From positions 372,001-436,000 of the forward strand of contig NC_090012.1 in the NCBI RefSeq assembly GCF_036417845.1: a stretch of 64,000 bases of DNA. The letters are read 5' to 3'. The position numbers and the translations under genes are program-made. The notes under the pieces are model-generated. The model had not been told where the DNA came from. It saw nothing but the letters and a program-made list of their open reading frames with translations, and searched no databases. This document shows positions 1 through 12,487 of the stretch, one piece after another. The stretch's first letter is position 1; the number at the start of each line of letters is the position of its first letter. Source of the DNA: Apteryx mantelli (lineage: Eukaryota > Chordata > Aves > Apterygiformes > Apterygidae).

Positions 1-345
1 AATCTCAGCATGCTGGAGCCTCACAGCCCCCCCCCAAAATCCCCCATATCTCAGCACACTGGAGTCATTGAGACCCCCCAAAATCCCATACTTTCCAGCA
101 TGCTGGAGCCCCACAGACCCCCCCCACAAACCCCATGCATCCCAATACGCTGAAACCAGTGGGAACCTCAAAATCCTGTATATCTCAGCACACCGGAGCC
201 TCACAGACCCCCCCAAAACCCCATATGTCTCAGCACACTAGAACCACTGAGACCCCCCCCCCAAAACCCCCTACATCCCAATATGCTGAAACCAGTGGGA
301 ACCCCCAAATCCCATATATTTCAGCACGCCGGACCCCCCCTTCCC
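1..345. repeat. Degenerate ~46-bp minisatellite in PPP1R13L intron
   Basis: About seven diverged copies of a unit resembling 'tcagcacactggagcctcac' followed by a C-run and 'aaaatccc', spaced roughly 46 bp apart. It lies downstream (on the minus strand) of the donor of the PPP1R13L exon that begins at 374, so it is intronic. Open frames through it are repeat artefacts. Confidence 0.7.
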
Positions 346-373
346 CAGCTCCCCCAACCTGCCGGCAGCTCAC

Positions 374-3300
374 CTTCGCCCGGGGGCGGCGCCGGGGGGG
401 CCTGGGCCGCCGGCGGGGCCTGGAGCTGGGGGGGCTTCTGGGGGGAGCGGGGGAAGGCGAGGGGGCCCGGCGGGAGCCCCCGGGGGCCTCCGGCGGCCGC
501 TCCGTGCTCCCAGAAGGCGTTTTGCAGCTTGAAGATCATGGAGAGGGGCAGGGGCTTGTGGCGGGGGGGGCGGGCGCCCTGGGGGCTGGGGGGGGGCATG
601 GGGATGCGCGAGGCGGGCTGCAGCGCCGGGTGCCAGGCGCGGGGCAGGGTGCCGGGGTGGCCGGCGCGTCGCCCCGCGCCCTCCGGCCGCCGCTCGCTGG
701 CCAGCGGCGACACCTTGTAGTTGCGGGGCAGCGTGGCGCTGTGCATGCCGTAGGGAGCGTCCTGTCGGGGACGAGAAGCCGTGAGGGACGGCGTGACACC
801 GCTGCCACCGCTGCCACCACCCCCCCCCACACACACGCCAAAGCCCCACGCTGGGTGCCCGTCCCTGCCTCAAGCACCCCGTGCCCATCAGGGATGTGCC
901 TGTCCCCAGGGATGGATGCTCCCTCCGGCCATGGGGACCAACCCTGGTGGTGGCCTGTCCCCATCGTGTCCCCTCACCGCCACCTGTCCCCTCCTCGAGC
1001 ACCCATGCCCATTGGGGACGTGCCTGTCCCCAGGGATGGATGCTCCCTCCGGCCATGGGGACCAACCCCGGTGGTGGCCTGTCCCCATCGTGTCCCCTCA
1101 CCGCCACCTGTCCCCTCCTCGAGCACCCATGCCCATTGGGGACGTGCCTGTCCCCAGGGATGGATGCTCCCTCCGGCCATGGGGACCAACCCCGGTGGTG
1201 GCCTGTCCCCATCGTGTCCCCTCACCGCCACCTGTCCCCTCCTCGAGCACCCATGCCCATTGGGGACGTGCCTGTCCTCAGGGATGGATGCTCCCTCCGG
1301 CCATGGGGACCAACCCCGGTGGTGGCCTGTCCCCATCGTGTCCCCTCACCGCCACCTGTCCCCTCCTCGAGCACTCATGCCCATTGGGACGTGCCTGTCC
1401 CCAGGGATGGATGCTCCCTCCGGCCATGGGGACCAACCCCGGTGGTGGCCTGTCCCCATCGTGTCCCCTCACCGCCACCTGTCCCCTCCTCGAGCACCCA
1501 TGCCCATTGGGGACGTGCCTGTCCTCAGGGATGGATGCTCCCTCCGGCCATGGGGACCAACCCTGGTGGTGGCCTGTCCCCATCGTGTCCCCTCACTGCC
1601 ACCCGTCCCTCCTCGAGCACCCCGTGCCCATCAGGGAAGTGCCTGTCCCCAGGGATGGATGCGCCCTCCGGCCATGGGGACCAAACCTGGTGGTGGCCTG
1701 TCCCCATCGTGTCCCTCACCGCCACCCGTCCCCTCCTCGAGCACCCCGTGCCCATCGGGGATGTGCCTGTCCCCAGGGGTGGATGCTCCCTCCGGCCATG
1801 GGGACCAACCCCGGTGGTGGCCTGTCCCCATCATGTCCCCTCACTGCCACCTGTCCCTTCCTCGAGCCCTCCATGCCCACTGGGACGTGCCTGTCCCCAG
1901 GGACCTGTCCCCAGGGATGGATGCTCCCTATGGCCATGGGGACCAACCCTGGTAGTGGCCTGTCCCCACTGTGTCCTCTTGCCACCCATTTGTCCCCTCC
2001 TTGAGCTCCCCCATGCCCATCGGGGACATGTCTGTCCCTGGGGATGGATGCACCCTCTGGCTATGGGGACCAACCCTGGTGGTGGCCTGTCCCCACTGTG
2101 TCCCCTTGTCACCATCCATCCCCTCCTCGAGCCCCCCCCATGTCCATCGGGGATGTGCCTGTCCCCAGGGATGGATGCTCCTTATGGCCATGGGGACCAG
2201 CCCAGGCGGTGGCCTGTCCCCGCCGTGTCCCCCCCGCTGCCACCGCTCACCTTGCCCTGCCCGCCGGCCCCATCCAGGCTCGATTCCCTCCACGGAGCCA
2301 GCTGCAGCCCCAGGGGCTGCCGGAGCCCCAGCTGCCCCTCGCTGGCACCTGTTGGGGGGCAACGGGGGGGGGGACACCGAGACCTCAGCACCGTGCCAGG
2401 GTGGGGGACCCCCGGCTCAGACCCCCCCCCCAGCACACCACACCCCCGACACAGCAGCCCCAGACCCCCCTCCAGCAGCCCTGGACCCTCCCCATCCCCC
2501 TTGTACCCCAACCCAGGAGCCCCCCAGACCCTCCCAGGCCCCCCCTGGGCCCCAGGGACCCCCCCCGATGGCCCCAACACCCCAAATCCTCCATCCCATT
2601 GGCAGCTCCATCCCCTCCAACACCTCCAGACCCCCCAAGATGCTCCCTGCCCTCCCCCAGATGGTCTCCCAAAACCTTCTCAGATACCTCCAGCCCCTTT
2701 GGATGCCACCCTGGCTCCCCCAGACCCTGCCCAATCCCCCCCCCAGCACCCTCCAGATGTTTCCCGACCTCCCAGACCCCCCCCCAAAACACCCCCCCGC
2801 ACTCACGGTCGTAGCCCCCCGAGCTGGACGGTTTCTTCTCATAGGCCCACGTCCAGGTCGGACTCGTTCCAGCTCTTCTGCGGCGCCGTTTGATCACCAG
2901 GTCATCTAGGGAGGATGAGGAGGCTGAGCAGATCCCCTGGCACAGCCCAGACCCCCCCCCCCAGCTGGCACCCACATCCCCAGAGCTGGGGTCCGGGGAC
3001 CCAGGTTGGGGTCCAGAGACCCTGGGGGGTCTCAGGAGAGGGACAGGGGGGAAGGTGCCAGGATAGGGGGGGGGGGTCCATGATGGGGGTTCTGGGAGGG
3101 AGCAGGGGGAACACCCGGGATGGGGGGATGTCCCTGGATGGAGGTATGCTGGGATGGGATGAGGACACCCCGGGAAGAATTGGGGGCACCCTGGTATGGG
3201 AACACCTTGGGACAGGCCAGGACATGCGAGGAACGGGGACACCCCAAGTCAGGGACACAACCCAGGATGGGGGCACCCCGGGATGGGACAGGAGCACCCA

Positions 3301-4668
3301 AGATGAGGACATGCCGGGATGGGTTTGGGGACACCCCATGATGGGGAACCCCCATGACAGGGTCACCCCGGGATGGGACGGGACCACCCCAGGACGGAGC
3401 TACACCAGGATGGGTTGGAGACACCCCAAAATGGGAACATCCCACGATGGGACCACCCTAAGACGGAGCCACGTTGGGACGGGTCGGAACATCCCACAAC
3501 GGCGGACATCCCGGGACCGGGGACCAGCGTCCCCCCACCCCCAAACCCCACAATCCCCCTTACCCTGAGCCCGGAAAAGGCGCCAAGGCCCCCGCTCACG
3601 GACGGGTAGAGGCTGTGCACCTCGTAGGGCGGCGGGGCGGCGCGCCGAGGCGACGGCGCCCGTTCGGGGAAGAACATCTGCGCGCGGGAGCCCCTCGCCC
3701 GAGCGGGGGCGACCCGGCCCGGCCCGGCGAGCCGCCGAATCCCAGGAAGTCGTAAGGGCGCTCGGCGCCCGCCTGGGCGATGGAGCCGGGGGCGAGGGCG
3801 ACCGTGCCGGCGGCGGTGCCGGCCCGACGCCAGCCCCTCGTAGGGCACCGCCAGCACCTTGGGCCGGGGCGACGGAGCCCGTTCTTCCGACGGCAGGTAG
3901 TAGGAGGGCCGGGGCGAGCTGGGACGGCCCAGGGAGTCTCCGTGGAAGAAGCCGAAGAGCTCCGGGCTCTCCGACAGCAGGCTTTTTCCGGCCGAAAGGC
4001 GAGCTGGTGCGGCTCGGAGTGTCCAAGGGGGCTGTAGGGCTCCTGGGGAAGCCGGGAGAGGAGGGTTGGGGGCCCCGGGGGGCTGCTGGCACCCATGGGG
4101 TCACCCCAGCACCCATCCCACCACCTCCATGAGGTGTCCAAGGGGCTGTAGGGCTCCTGGGGAAGCCGGGAGAGGAGGGTTGGGGGGCCCCGGGGGGCTG
4201 CTGGCACCCATGGGGTCACCCCCAGCACCCCACCCCACCACCTCCATGAGGTGTCCAAGGGGCTGTAGGGCTCCTGGGGGAAGCCGGGAGAGGAGGGTTG
4301 GGGGCCCCGGGGGGCTGCTGGCACCCATGGGGCCACCCCCGGGCACCCGTCCCAGCCCCTACCTTGGGCTGCGCCGCAGGTGGCCCGGGGCCGTCGGTCC
4401 AGAGCGACTCGAGCTGCCGCGAGAGCTCGTCCACTTTGGCTAACGGCCGTGTCCAGCTCCACTTGCTTCAGATCCATGTGTTTCATAGCCAGGGCTGGAA
4501 AAAGACGGAGACGAAAACATACAAATGGGGCCCGGAAACATCCGAACGGGGCCGGTTTCTCCGCCGAGAAAACCGGCCGCCCCACGCCGGCCCCCACTCA
4601 CACTGGAAGGTGAGATCCAGCAGGTCCTGGGCGTTCTGGATCTGCTGGCTCGCCACGGTGCGATCCAT
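374..4668 (-). CDS. PPP1R13L: iASPP / PPP1R13L, N-terminal half (3' end off window)
   Basis: RelA-associated inhibitor of the ASPP family. It binds p53, RelA and PP1 and restrains apoptosis. Visible coding exons on the minus strand are 4602-4668 (ATG at 4668), 4363-4494, 3600-4042, 2807-2905, 2251-2348 and 374-761. The conserved N-terminal motif [10 protein letters not shown] spans the first two. Later come [52 protein letters not shown] and [16 protein letters not shown], in the order found in human iASPP. The ankyrin repeats and SH3 domain must lie left of base 1. A 5' noncoding exon is implied, because the first coding exon has an acceptor at 4680. Frames slip inside the 4363-4494, 3600-4042 and 2807-2905 exons, while the splice sites stay intact. 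I read these as one-base assembly errors. Identity is firm; the exact protein is not. Confidence 0.9.
880..2235. repeat. 124-bp minisatellite, 11 copies, in PPP1R13L intron
   Basis: The marker 'gatggatg' (or a one-base variant) recurs at about 911, 1035, 1159, 1283, 1406, 1530, 1654, 1778, 1915, 2043 and 2170. The period is 124 bp for seven units and 128-137 bp in the later, more diverged ones. The array fills the intron between the exons ending at 2251 and 761. The first eight copies are very alike, which suggests recent homogenisation. Long open frames on both strands arise from the repeat and are not genes. Confidence 0.95.
2950..3500. repeat. Degenerate 'gatggg..acacccc' minisatellite
   Basis: This PPP1R13L intron (2906-3599) holds many loose copies of a motif like 'gggatgggacaggagcaccc', with no strict period. 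Nothing gene-like is seen in it. Confidence 0.65.
4019..4350 (-). repeat. ~115-bp tandem triplication that includes a splice acceptor
   Basis: Three copies start near 4019, 4133 and 4249. Read on the minus strand, each holds a 'ccccag' acceptor followed by an exon start reading EPYSPL. Only the copy at 4042 continues into the rest of the PPP1R13L exon (then GHSEPH). The other two are followed by intron-like sequence. The duplication therefore places two decoy 3' splice sites upstream of the true one. Confidence 0.85.
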
Positions 4669-4679
4669 GCTGCCGGCAC

Positions 4680-5500
4680 CTGGGGAAAAAGAGAGGGGGG
4701 GGAGGAAGACTGAGACGAAGCCGGAGGGGGGGAGCGTCCGCCGGCCCGGCCGCCCCCGCGCTGCCGCTGCCGCTGCCACCGCCTCCGGCCCCTGGGAACG
4801 CCGGCGCCGCGCGGACGTGTTGCGACGGGCTCGCGAGCGGCACCATAACAATAATTAGGGGCGACGGAGGCAGCGGGAGGGCAACGGGCGCCGCCTGCCC
4901 CCGGGGGCCCGGGGCAGGGCCCTGGGAGCCGCCCGGGCTTCGCTCCCCACCGCCCTGGCCCGCTTTTGGGGGGGGTGGGGGGGATGCACCCCGCCCTCGC
5001 CGATGTGGGGTACGGGATCCCCCCCCTCCCCGTTGCGTGGGGGACACGCGTTTTCCCCCCTCGCAGCGCAGAGAAGGGACGTCCCCCACGGGCGACCCAC
5101 GGGGGCTGGCACGGCTGAGCCAGGAGCCGGGGTTTCGGGGGGGGGTACCCCCAATTTTTAGGGGGGGCACCCTGCTTTTCAGGGGGGACACCCCACTTTT
5201 TGGAGGAACACCCAGGCAGAGACACAGCCCCGGGGGACAGCGGTACGGGCAGCCGAGGGGATGGCACCCCCCCACACACTCTTGGGGACCCCCAAAAAGG
5301 GAATTTGGGGGAGTTTCGGGGGGCACCCAGACCCCCCCCACCCGGAACCCCCCCCCACACCCCTCTCCGGGGTGGGGGGGCCGGCGCCAGGCGGCCCCAC
5401 CCGGCCGGTGCCTCCGAGCGGCTGCGGCGAGGGACAAGCCGCGACTCGCCCCGGCCCGGGCGGCCAGACGGGCCGCGAGCTGGGAAAGGACCCAGGCGTC
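4680..5500. promoter_or_regulatory. CpG-rich 5' region of PPP1R13L
   Basis: GC-rich sequence upstream of the PPP1R13L start exon. It should hold the 5' noncoding exon and promoter, but I cannot place a transcription start. Much of 4960-5400 is C/G-run sequence of low complexity. Confidence 0.4.
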
Positions 5501-6260
5501 CGGGCGCCCCAGCGGCTCCCCCCTCCCGAAAGGGGCCCAGGCGTCCGGGCGGGGGGGGGGGGGGGGTTGAGTGGGTGGGGGCCCAGGCGTCCGGAAGGGC
5601 GCCCAGAGGGGTGTGGCGGGGGTGCAGGGGGCCCCCGGGGGGTGGGGGCAGGGGGCCCAGGCGTCCGGTGGGTGGGGGTGGGGGTGGAGGGTGGGGCAGG
5701 GGGCCCAGGCGTCCGGGCCGGCACCCGCGCGGGGGCGCGCAGGCGTCCGCGGGCCGCCGCACCCGGTGCGCGGGGCGGCTCGACTCGACGCCCAATTCCA
5801 GAGCGCTGGGTCACGCGGGGGAGGGAGCCGCGGGGGGGGGGGCCGCACCCTGCACCCCAGGGTGCCGGTGGGGGGGGGGGGAAAGCAGCACCCACGGTGG
5901 AAGGGGGGGGCAAATCCCGCCGGGGGGGGCAGGAGGGGGCAAATTTCGCTGGGGGGGGGCAGATGCCGTCGGTGGGGGGCGGTGGGGTAGGAGGGGGGGG
6001 CAGAACACACCGTGGGGGGGGGCAGATCCTACTGGGGAGGGGGGGCTGTAGGGGCAGGAGGGGGGAGCAGACCCCGTCGGTGGGGGGCGGTGGGGCAGAT
6101 CCCACCGGGGGGCAGCGGGGGGGGGGGGGGCGGTCCCATGGGGGGGGGTGCGGTGGGGCAGGAGCGGGGGGCAGATCCCATGGGGGGAGGCTGTAGGGCA
6201 GGAAGGGGGGGCAGATCCCAAGGGGGGGGGGCGGTGGGGCAGCCCCCCCGCCCCACACCG
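5500..6260. repeat. G-rich simple and tandem repeats
   Basis: Repeats of 'aggcgtccgg' (5500-5760) are followed by 'ggggggcagatccca'-type units (5880-6240) with G-runs up to about 16 bases. The G-rich strand could form quadruplexes. No exon is recognised here. Confidence 0.8.
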
Positions 6261-6475
6261 GGCTCCCTCGGCCCCACACCGGGCCCCCCCCGTCCCGTCC
6301 TGCCCCGTGGCCGAAGGCCCCGGCCGAACCCCCCCCCCGCCCCGCCGGTACCTGCCGCTGCCGGCGCCGCCGCTGCTGCCGCCGCCGCCGCCGCTGGGGT
6401 CCGGTGCCGGCGCCGGCGCCGCCCGCGGCAGGTCGGGGCGGGCCCAGGTGTCCGGGGAGGGCCCAGGTGTCCCCA

Positions 6476-6675
6476 NNNNNNNNNNNNNNNNNNNNNNNNN
6501 NNNNNNNNNNNNNNNNNNNNNNNNNNNNNNNNNNNNNNNNNNNNNNNNNNNNNNNNNNNNNNNNNNNNNNNNNNNNNNNNNNNNNNNNNNNNNNNNNNNN
6601 NNNNNNNNNNNNNNNNNNNNNNNNNNNNNNNNNNNNNNNNNNNNNNNNNNNNNNNNNNNNNNNNNNNNNNNNNNN
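6476..6675. other. Assembly gap of 200 N
   Basis: A run of exactly 200 N, the sort of placeholder scaffolders use for unknown length. It lies where the 5' exon(s) and promoter of POLR1G are expected. Confidence 0.99.
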
Positions 6676-6990
6676 TGGGGTGGGCACTAAGGGGTGACAA
6701 TGACATCCAGGGTGGGGACACAGGGGTGGCAGTGCCGGCTGGGGTTGTGTGGGGGGACAATGTGGTGGTGACAGTGCCATCCAGGGTGGCACAGAGGGGT
6801 GGCAGTGCTGGCCAGGCGGTGGGGGACAGAGGGGGGACGGTGACATCTAGGGTGGGCACAGAGGGGTGGCAGTGCTGCCGGGGAGGGGGGGTTAATGGGG
6901 GGGGGACGATGACATCCAGGGGGGGCAATGCAGGGGGACGGTGACATCCAGGGGGGGCACAGAGAAGGTGGCAGCGCCAGCCGGGCTGCG
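6676..6990. repeat. 'gtgacatccagggtgg' minisatellite
   Basis: About seven loose copies of a 45-50 bp unit containing 'tgacatccagg' and 'ggggtggcagtgc' sit between the N gap and the POLR1G exon. This is probably POLR1G intron sequence. Confidence 0.75.
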
Positions 6991-7066
6991 CACGGAGGGG
7001 GCTGCCTGGTGCCTACCCCCCCTCCTCACCCCCCCCCCATCCGTGTCCCCCCCGTCCCCCCCCCAG

Positions 7067-7565
7067 CCTGGAGGGGCCGCGCGGTGCCGCTGGGGGGGCC
7101 GCGGGCGGCTGCGGGGGGCCGAGCGGCGCCGCTACGGGCTGCTGGGGGGGGCCGGGGGGGAGCGGGCAGCGCCCAGCTGCTGGCACCCTGCGCCCGCTCT
7201 CCGGCCGCCCTGGCCTGCGCCGCCGCCCTCCGCGGCGCCATCACCATCAGCGAGAGCTTCCGCCGCCGCCGCCCCCCGGAGCCGGAGCCGGAGCTGGAGC
7301 TGGAACAGAGCCAGAGCCGGAGCCGCCGCGGAGAAAACAAAGAAGAAGAAGAAGAGGGGAGCGATGAAGGAGCCGGAGCCGCTGGAGGTGCTGACCCCCG
7401 TCAAGGCAGAGCGCGGCCGCGGAGCGGGGCCACGGCACGGGGACCCCCCCCTAATTCTGGCCGGCCCCGAGGGACGCTGAGGAGGTGCCGGAGTTGGAAG
7501 TGCCGGAGCCGGAGGTGCTGGAGCCTCCGAAAAAGAAAAAGAAGCACAAGCGGAAGCGGAGCTGA
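7067..7565 (+). CDS. POLR1G: POLR1G (PAF49/ASE-1/CD3EAP), last exon only
   Basis: Subunit of RNA polymerase I (yeast RPA34.5 counterpart) that acts in the nucleolus on rRNA genes. The exon follows an acceptor at 7066. Its translated pieces line up with the human protein: GRAVPLGG (human GRHVPLSG), then AQLLAPC and [11 protein letters not shown], then acidic and Lys-rich stretches including [16 protein letters not shown] and a C-terminal [13 protein letters not shown] ending at TGA 7563-7565. These pieces fall in all three frames, so at least two or three single-base errors lie in the exon. The lysine-rich tail is much shorter than the human one. Upstream exons are not seen and probably lie in or beside the 200-N gap. 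The plus orientation and the tail-to-tail overlap with ERCC1 match mammals. Confidence 0.8.
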
Positions 7566-7926
7566 TGGAGGACTCGGGGCAGATGGAGCTGCCGCAGCCC
7601 TGCTCCATGGAAGAGATCCCGGCGTGACCCTGGCCGGATCCGACTTCCCGGGAGGGATCTGACTTGTTCCCGGCGGGAGCCGGCGCCTCAAAGAGCCCGG
7701 GGGCAAGTTCAGGGCTGGGAATTGGCCCCCGCCAGTGCTTTCTGCCATGAATCCCAGTCCGCCACCGGATTTGCGTGGGCTCTTTCGGGTGCCAGCGGGC
7801 TCCCCGGGGTGATGGCACCATTCCCGTCGGCAAAGGCAGCCCCCATCCTTACGGAGCCGGCTCCGGCCCCTCCGTGCACCCTCCCTGCCCGGTGCCAGGC
7901 AGAGGCCACGTCTCCGTTTGGCGCTG

Positions 7927-7932
7927 TTTATT
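7927..7932 (-). terminator. Poly(A) signal of ERCC1
   Basis: TTTATT on the plus strand (AATAAA on the minus strand), 29 bases past the ERCC1 stop. Confidence 0.8.
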
Positions 7933-7937
7933 ATAAA

Positions 7938-7943
7938 ATTAAA
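7938..7943 (+). terminator. Likely poly(A) signal of POLR1G
   Basis: ATTAAA on the plus strand, about 370 bases after the POLR1G stop. It is the only good candidate before ERCC1 coding sequence, and lies a few bases from the ERCC1 signal on the other strand. Confidence 0.55.
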
Positions 7944-7960
7944 AAGGATTTTGTCCCCGC

Positions 7961-10651
<2,691 letters not shown>

Positions 10652-10659
10652 CGTCCTGG

Positions 10660-10920
10660 GGGGGCAGGTGTCACCGGCCAGGGCGGCCCGGGGTCGAGGG
10701 TCACGGCTGGGGTTAAGTTGTGACCCTGGGGTTCCCTGGGGTCGAAGGTCACGGCTGGGGTTAAGGTGTGACCCTGGGGGCTCCCCGGGGTCGAGGGTTA
10801 CGGCTGGGGTTAAGGTGTGACCCTGGGGGCTCCCCGGGGTCGAGGGTCACAGCTGGGGTTAAGGTGTGACCCTGGGGGCTCCCCGGGGTCGAGGGTCACA
10901 GCCAGGGTGAATTTGGGCCC
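10660..10920. repeat. ~50-bp tandem repeat just upstream of ERCC1 ATG
   Basis: About five copies of a unit containing 'gtcgagggtcacggctgggg' and 'ttaaggtgtgaccctggggg'. The array begins directly behind the ERCC1 start exon, so it lies in the 5' leader intron or proximal promoter. Confidence 0.85.
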
Positions 10921-10984
10921 TGGGTTCGCCCCAGAGCCAGGGTCAAGGGTCAACTTAGGGTCCCCCCGGGCGCTGACCCCAGGG

Positions 10985-11410
10985 AGGGGGCGTGGCCCCG
11001 GCCTGCCCGCTGAGCCCGCCCCCTCCGTGCGGCGATTGGTCGCTGCGCTGCCAATCAAAGAGGAGCTCCCCCTCCCTCCGGCATGCCCGCGCATGCGCGC
11101 TCGCGCCGACTCACCGCCCGCCTGCCCGCTCGGAGGGCGCCTCCGCCGCGGCGGGGCCGGCGGGGTCCCGCCCGCCCCTCTCGCCGCCTCGGCGGGGCCG
11201 GTTGGGTCCCCGCTCGCCCCTCGGGCCCGGGGCCGCCCCGGGAAGGCCGCGCTGCGCGAGTCCTGGGGCTGACGGGACTCTGCGGCGGCGGCGGCTAGAG
11301 CAGTCCCGCTCGGAGCCGATCTGTCCGCTCCGGTCCTCCCGCCTCTATGGCGGTGGGCGGGGCTTCCGCTTTGGAGGCCACGCCTCCCGGCGTGCCAAGC
11401 ACGTGGTCCC
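10985..11410 (-). promoter_or_regulatory. CpG-island promoter, probably ERCC1
   Basis: The region carries ATTGG/CCAAT boxes in opposite orientation (about 11035 and 11051), a perfect NRF1-type palindrome GCGCATGCGC at 11089-11098, GC boxes, and a CACGTG at 11400-11405. Human ERCC1 has a noncoding first exon, so an upstream start here is plausible. No transcript evidence is available. Confidence 0.5.
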
Positions 11411-11419
11411 GGTCCTGCC

Positions 11420-12440
11420 GGGAGGGGGAGGGGGGGGGGGGCGAGGGGCGCGGTACGGGGGAAGCTCGGTGCACCGGTACCGGGGGGCTACCGGAGGCCT
11501 GGGTTGGGGTACGGGGGTGATACCGGGGGGGAGGCCCCAGTGCACCGGTACCAGGGGGGGGTTTACGGGAGGGGGTTGGTACCCCGGTTCCAGGAGGGGG
11601 GGGGGTCGGTACCCCAGCAGTGTGGGCTCTGGGGGGGGGTCTGCACCCCAATACCGAAGGGCGGGGGCAGGTTCCTGGGGTGTCCTCACTGCCCCCCCCA
11701 CGGTGAAGCCCCTCAAACCTCAATACCCGCAGGGACAGGACCCCAAAGCATCCTTTGGGCCCCCCCCCAGGACCCCCTTGTCCCCCCTGGGACCCCCATG
11801 CACTGGTGCCAGCCCCTCCCCCCCCACTGTCCCCTTCGGACCCAGCCCAGGGGCCCCAAGGGGTCCCTGGGAGGAGGCAGCTCCAAGGGAGCCCCCCAGG
11901 GTGCCCCCACCGCCCTCGTCCCGTGGGGCAAGATCCCTGTTGGGGGGGGACCTGCTCCGGGCTCGTCCCAAATCCGCTCTCTGCTCCAGGTCCCGGATGC
12001 CCGTGGGCTGCTGCCGCCGGGGCGGAGAGAAGGACCAGGTTCCCTGTGCCCAGCCGGACACTGAGGAACGGGGAGGACGGGATGGGAACCGGCTGGGACA
12101 GGGAACCAGATGGGATGTGGACTGTTTCGGACACGGACCAGCTAGGATGGGAATCGGAGGGGACAGGGAACGGCTGGGATTGGGATTGGATGGGATGGAA
12201 ACCGGTTGGGACAGGGACTGGCTGGGATTGGGACCAGCTGGGATGAAGACCGGCCAGGGACCAATGGGGATTGGGACCGGCTGGGATGCAGACCGGACAG
12301 GATGGGAACTGGCTGGGACGGGGACTGGTTGGGATGGGGACAGGATGGCACGGAGACCAAGCGGGACGGAATGCGCAGCGGTCTCCCCCCCCCATCCCGG
12401 CGCCCTCGGGGACGTCCCCCGGCGCAAGGGGCCACATCCC
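11420..12440. repeat. Intergenic G-rich and 'ctgggatgggaaccgg' repeats
   Basis: 11420-11660 holds loose 'ggtaccgggggg' units. 12060-12360 holds many copies of a motif near 'ggctgggacagggactggct'. Both lie between the ERCC1 promoter and the CIPC-like gene's 3' end. No gene is recognised; the long open frames are repeat artefacts. Confidence 0.7.
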
Positions 12441-12464
12441 ATCAGCAGCTTCTTCCGACCAACC

Positions 12465-12470
12465 TTTATT
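12465..12470 (-). terminator. Poly(A) signal of the CIPC-like gene
   Basis: TTTATT on the plus strand (AATAAA on the minus strand), 17 bases past the proposed stop. The 3' UTR would be very short. Confidence 0.65.
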
Positions 12471-12487
12471 CCTCCCCCGGGACGCCC

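Noticed and set aside
880-2235. CRISPR-like regularly spaced repeats.
   Set aside because: Units are tandem without spacers, in an intron of a vertebrate gene.
135-2893. Several open frames of 140-670 codons on both strands.
   Set aside because: They run through the 124-bp and other C-rich tandem repeats, repeat the same peptide every ~41 residues and match no family. The real exons of PPP1R13L lie between them.
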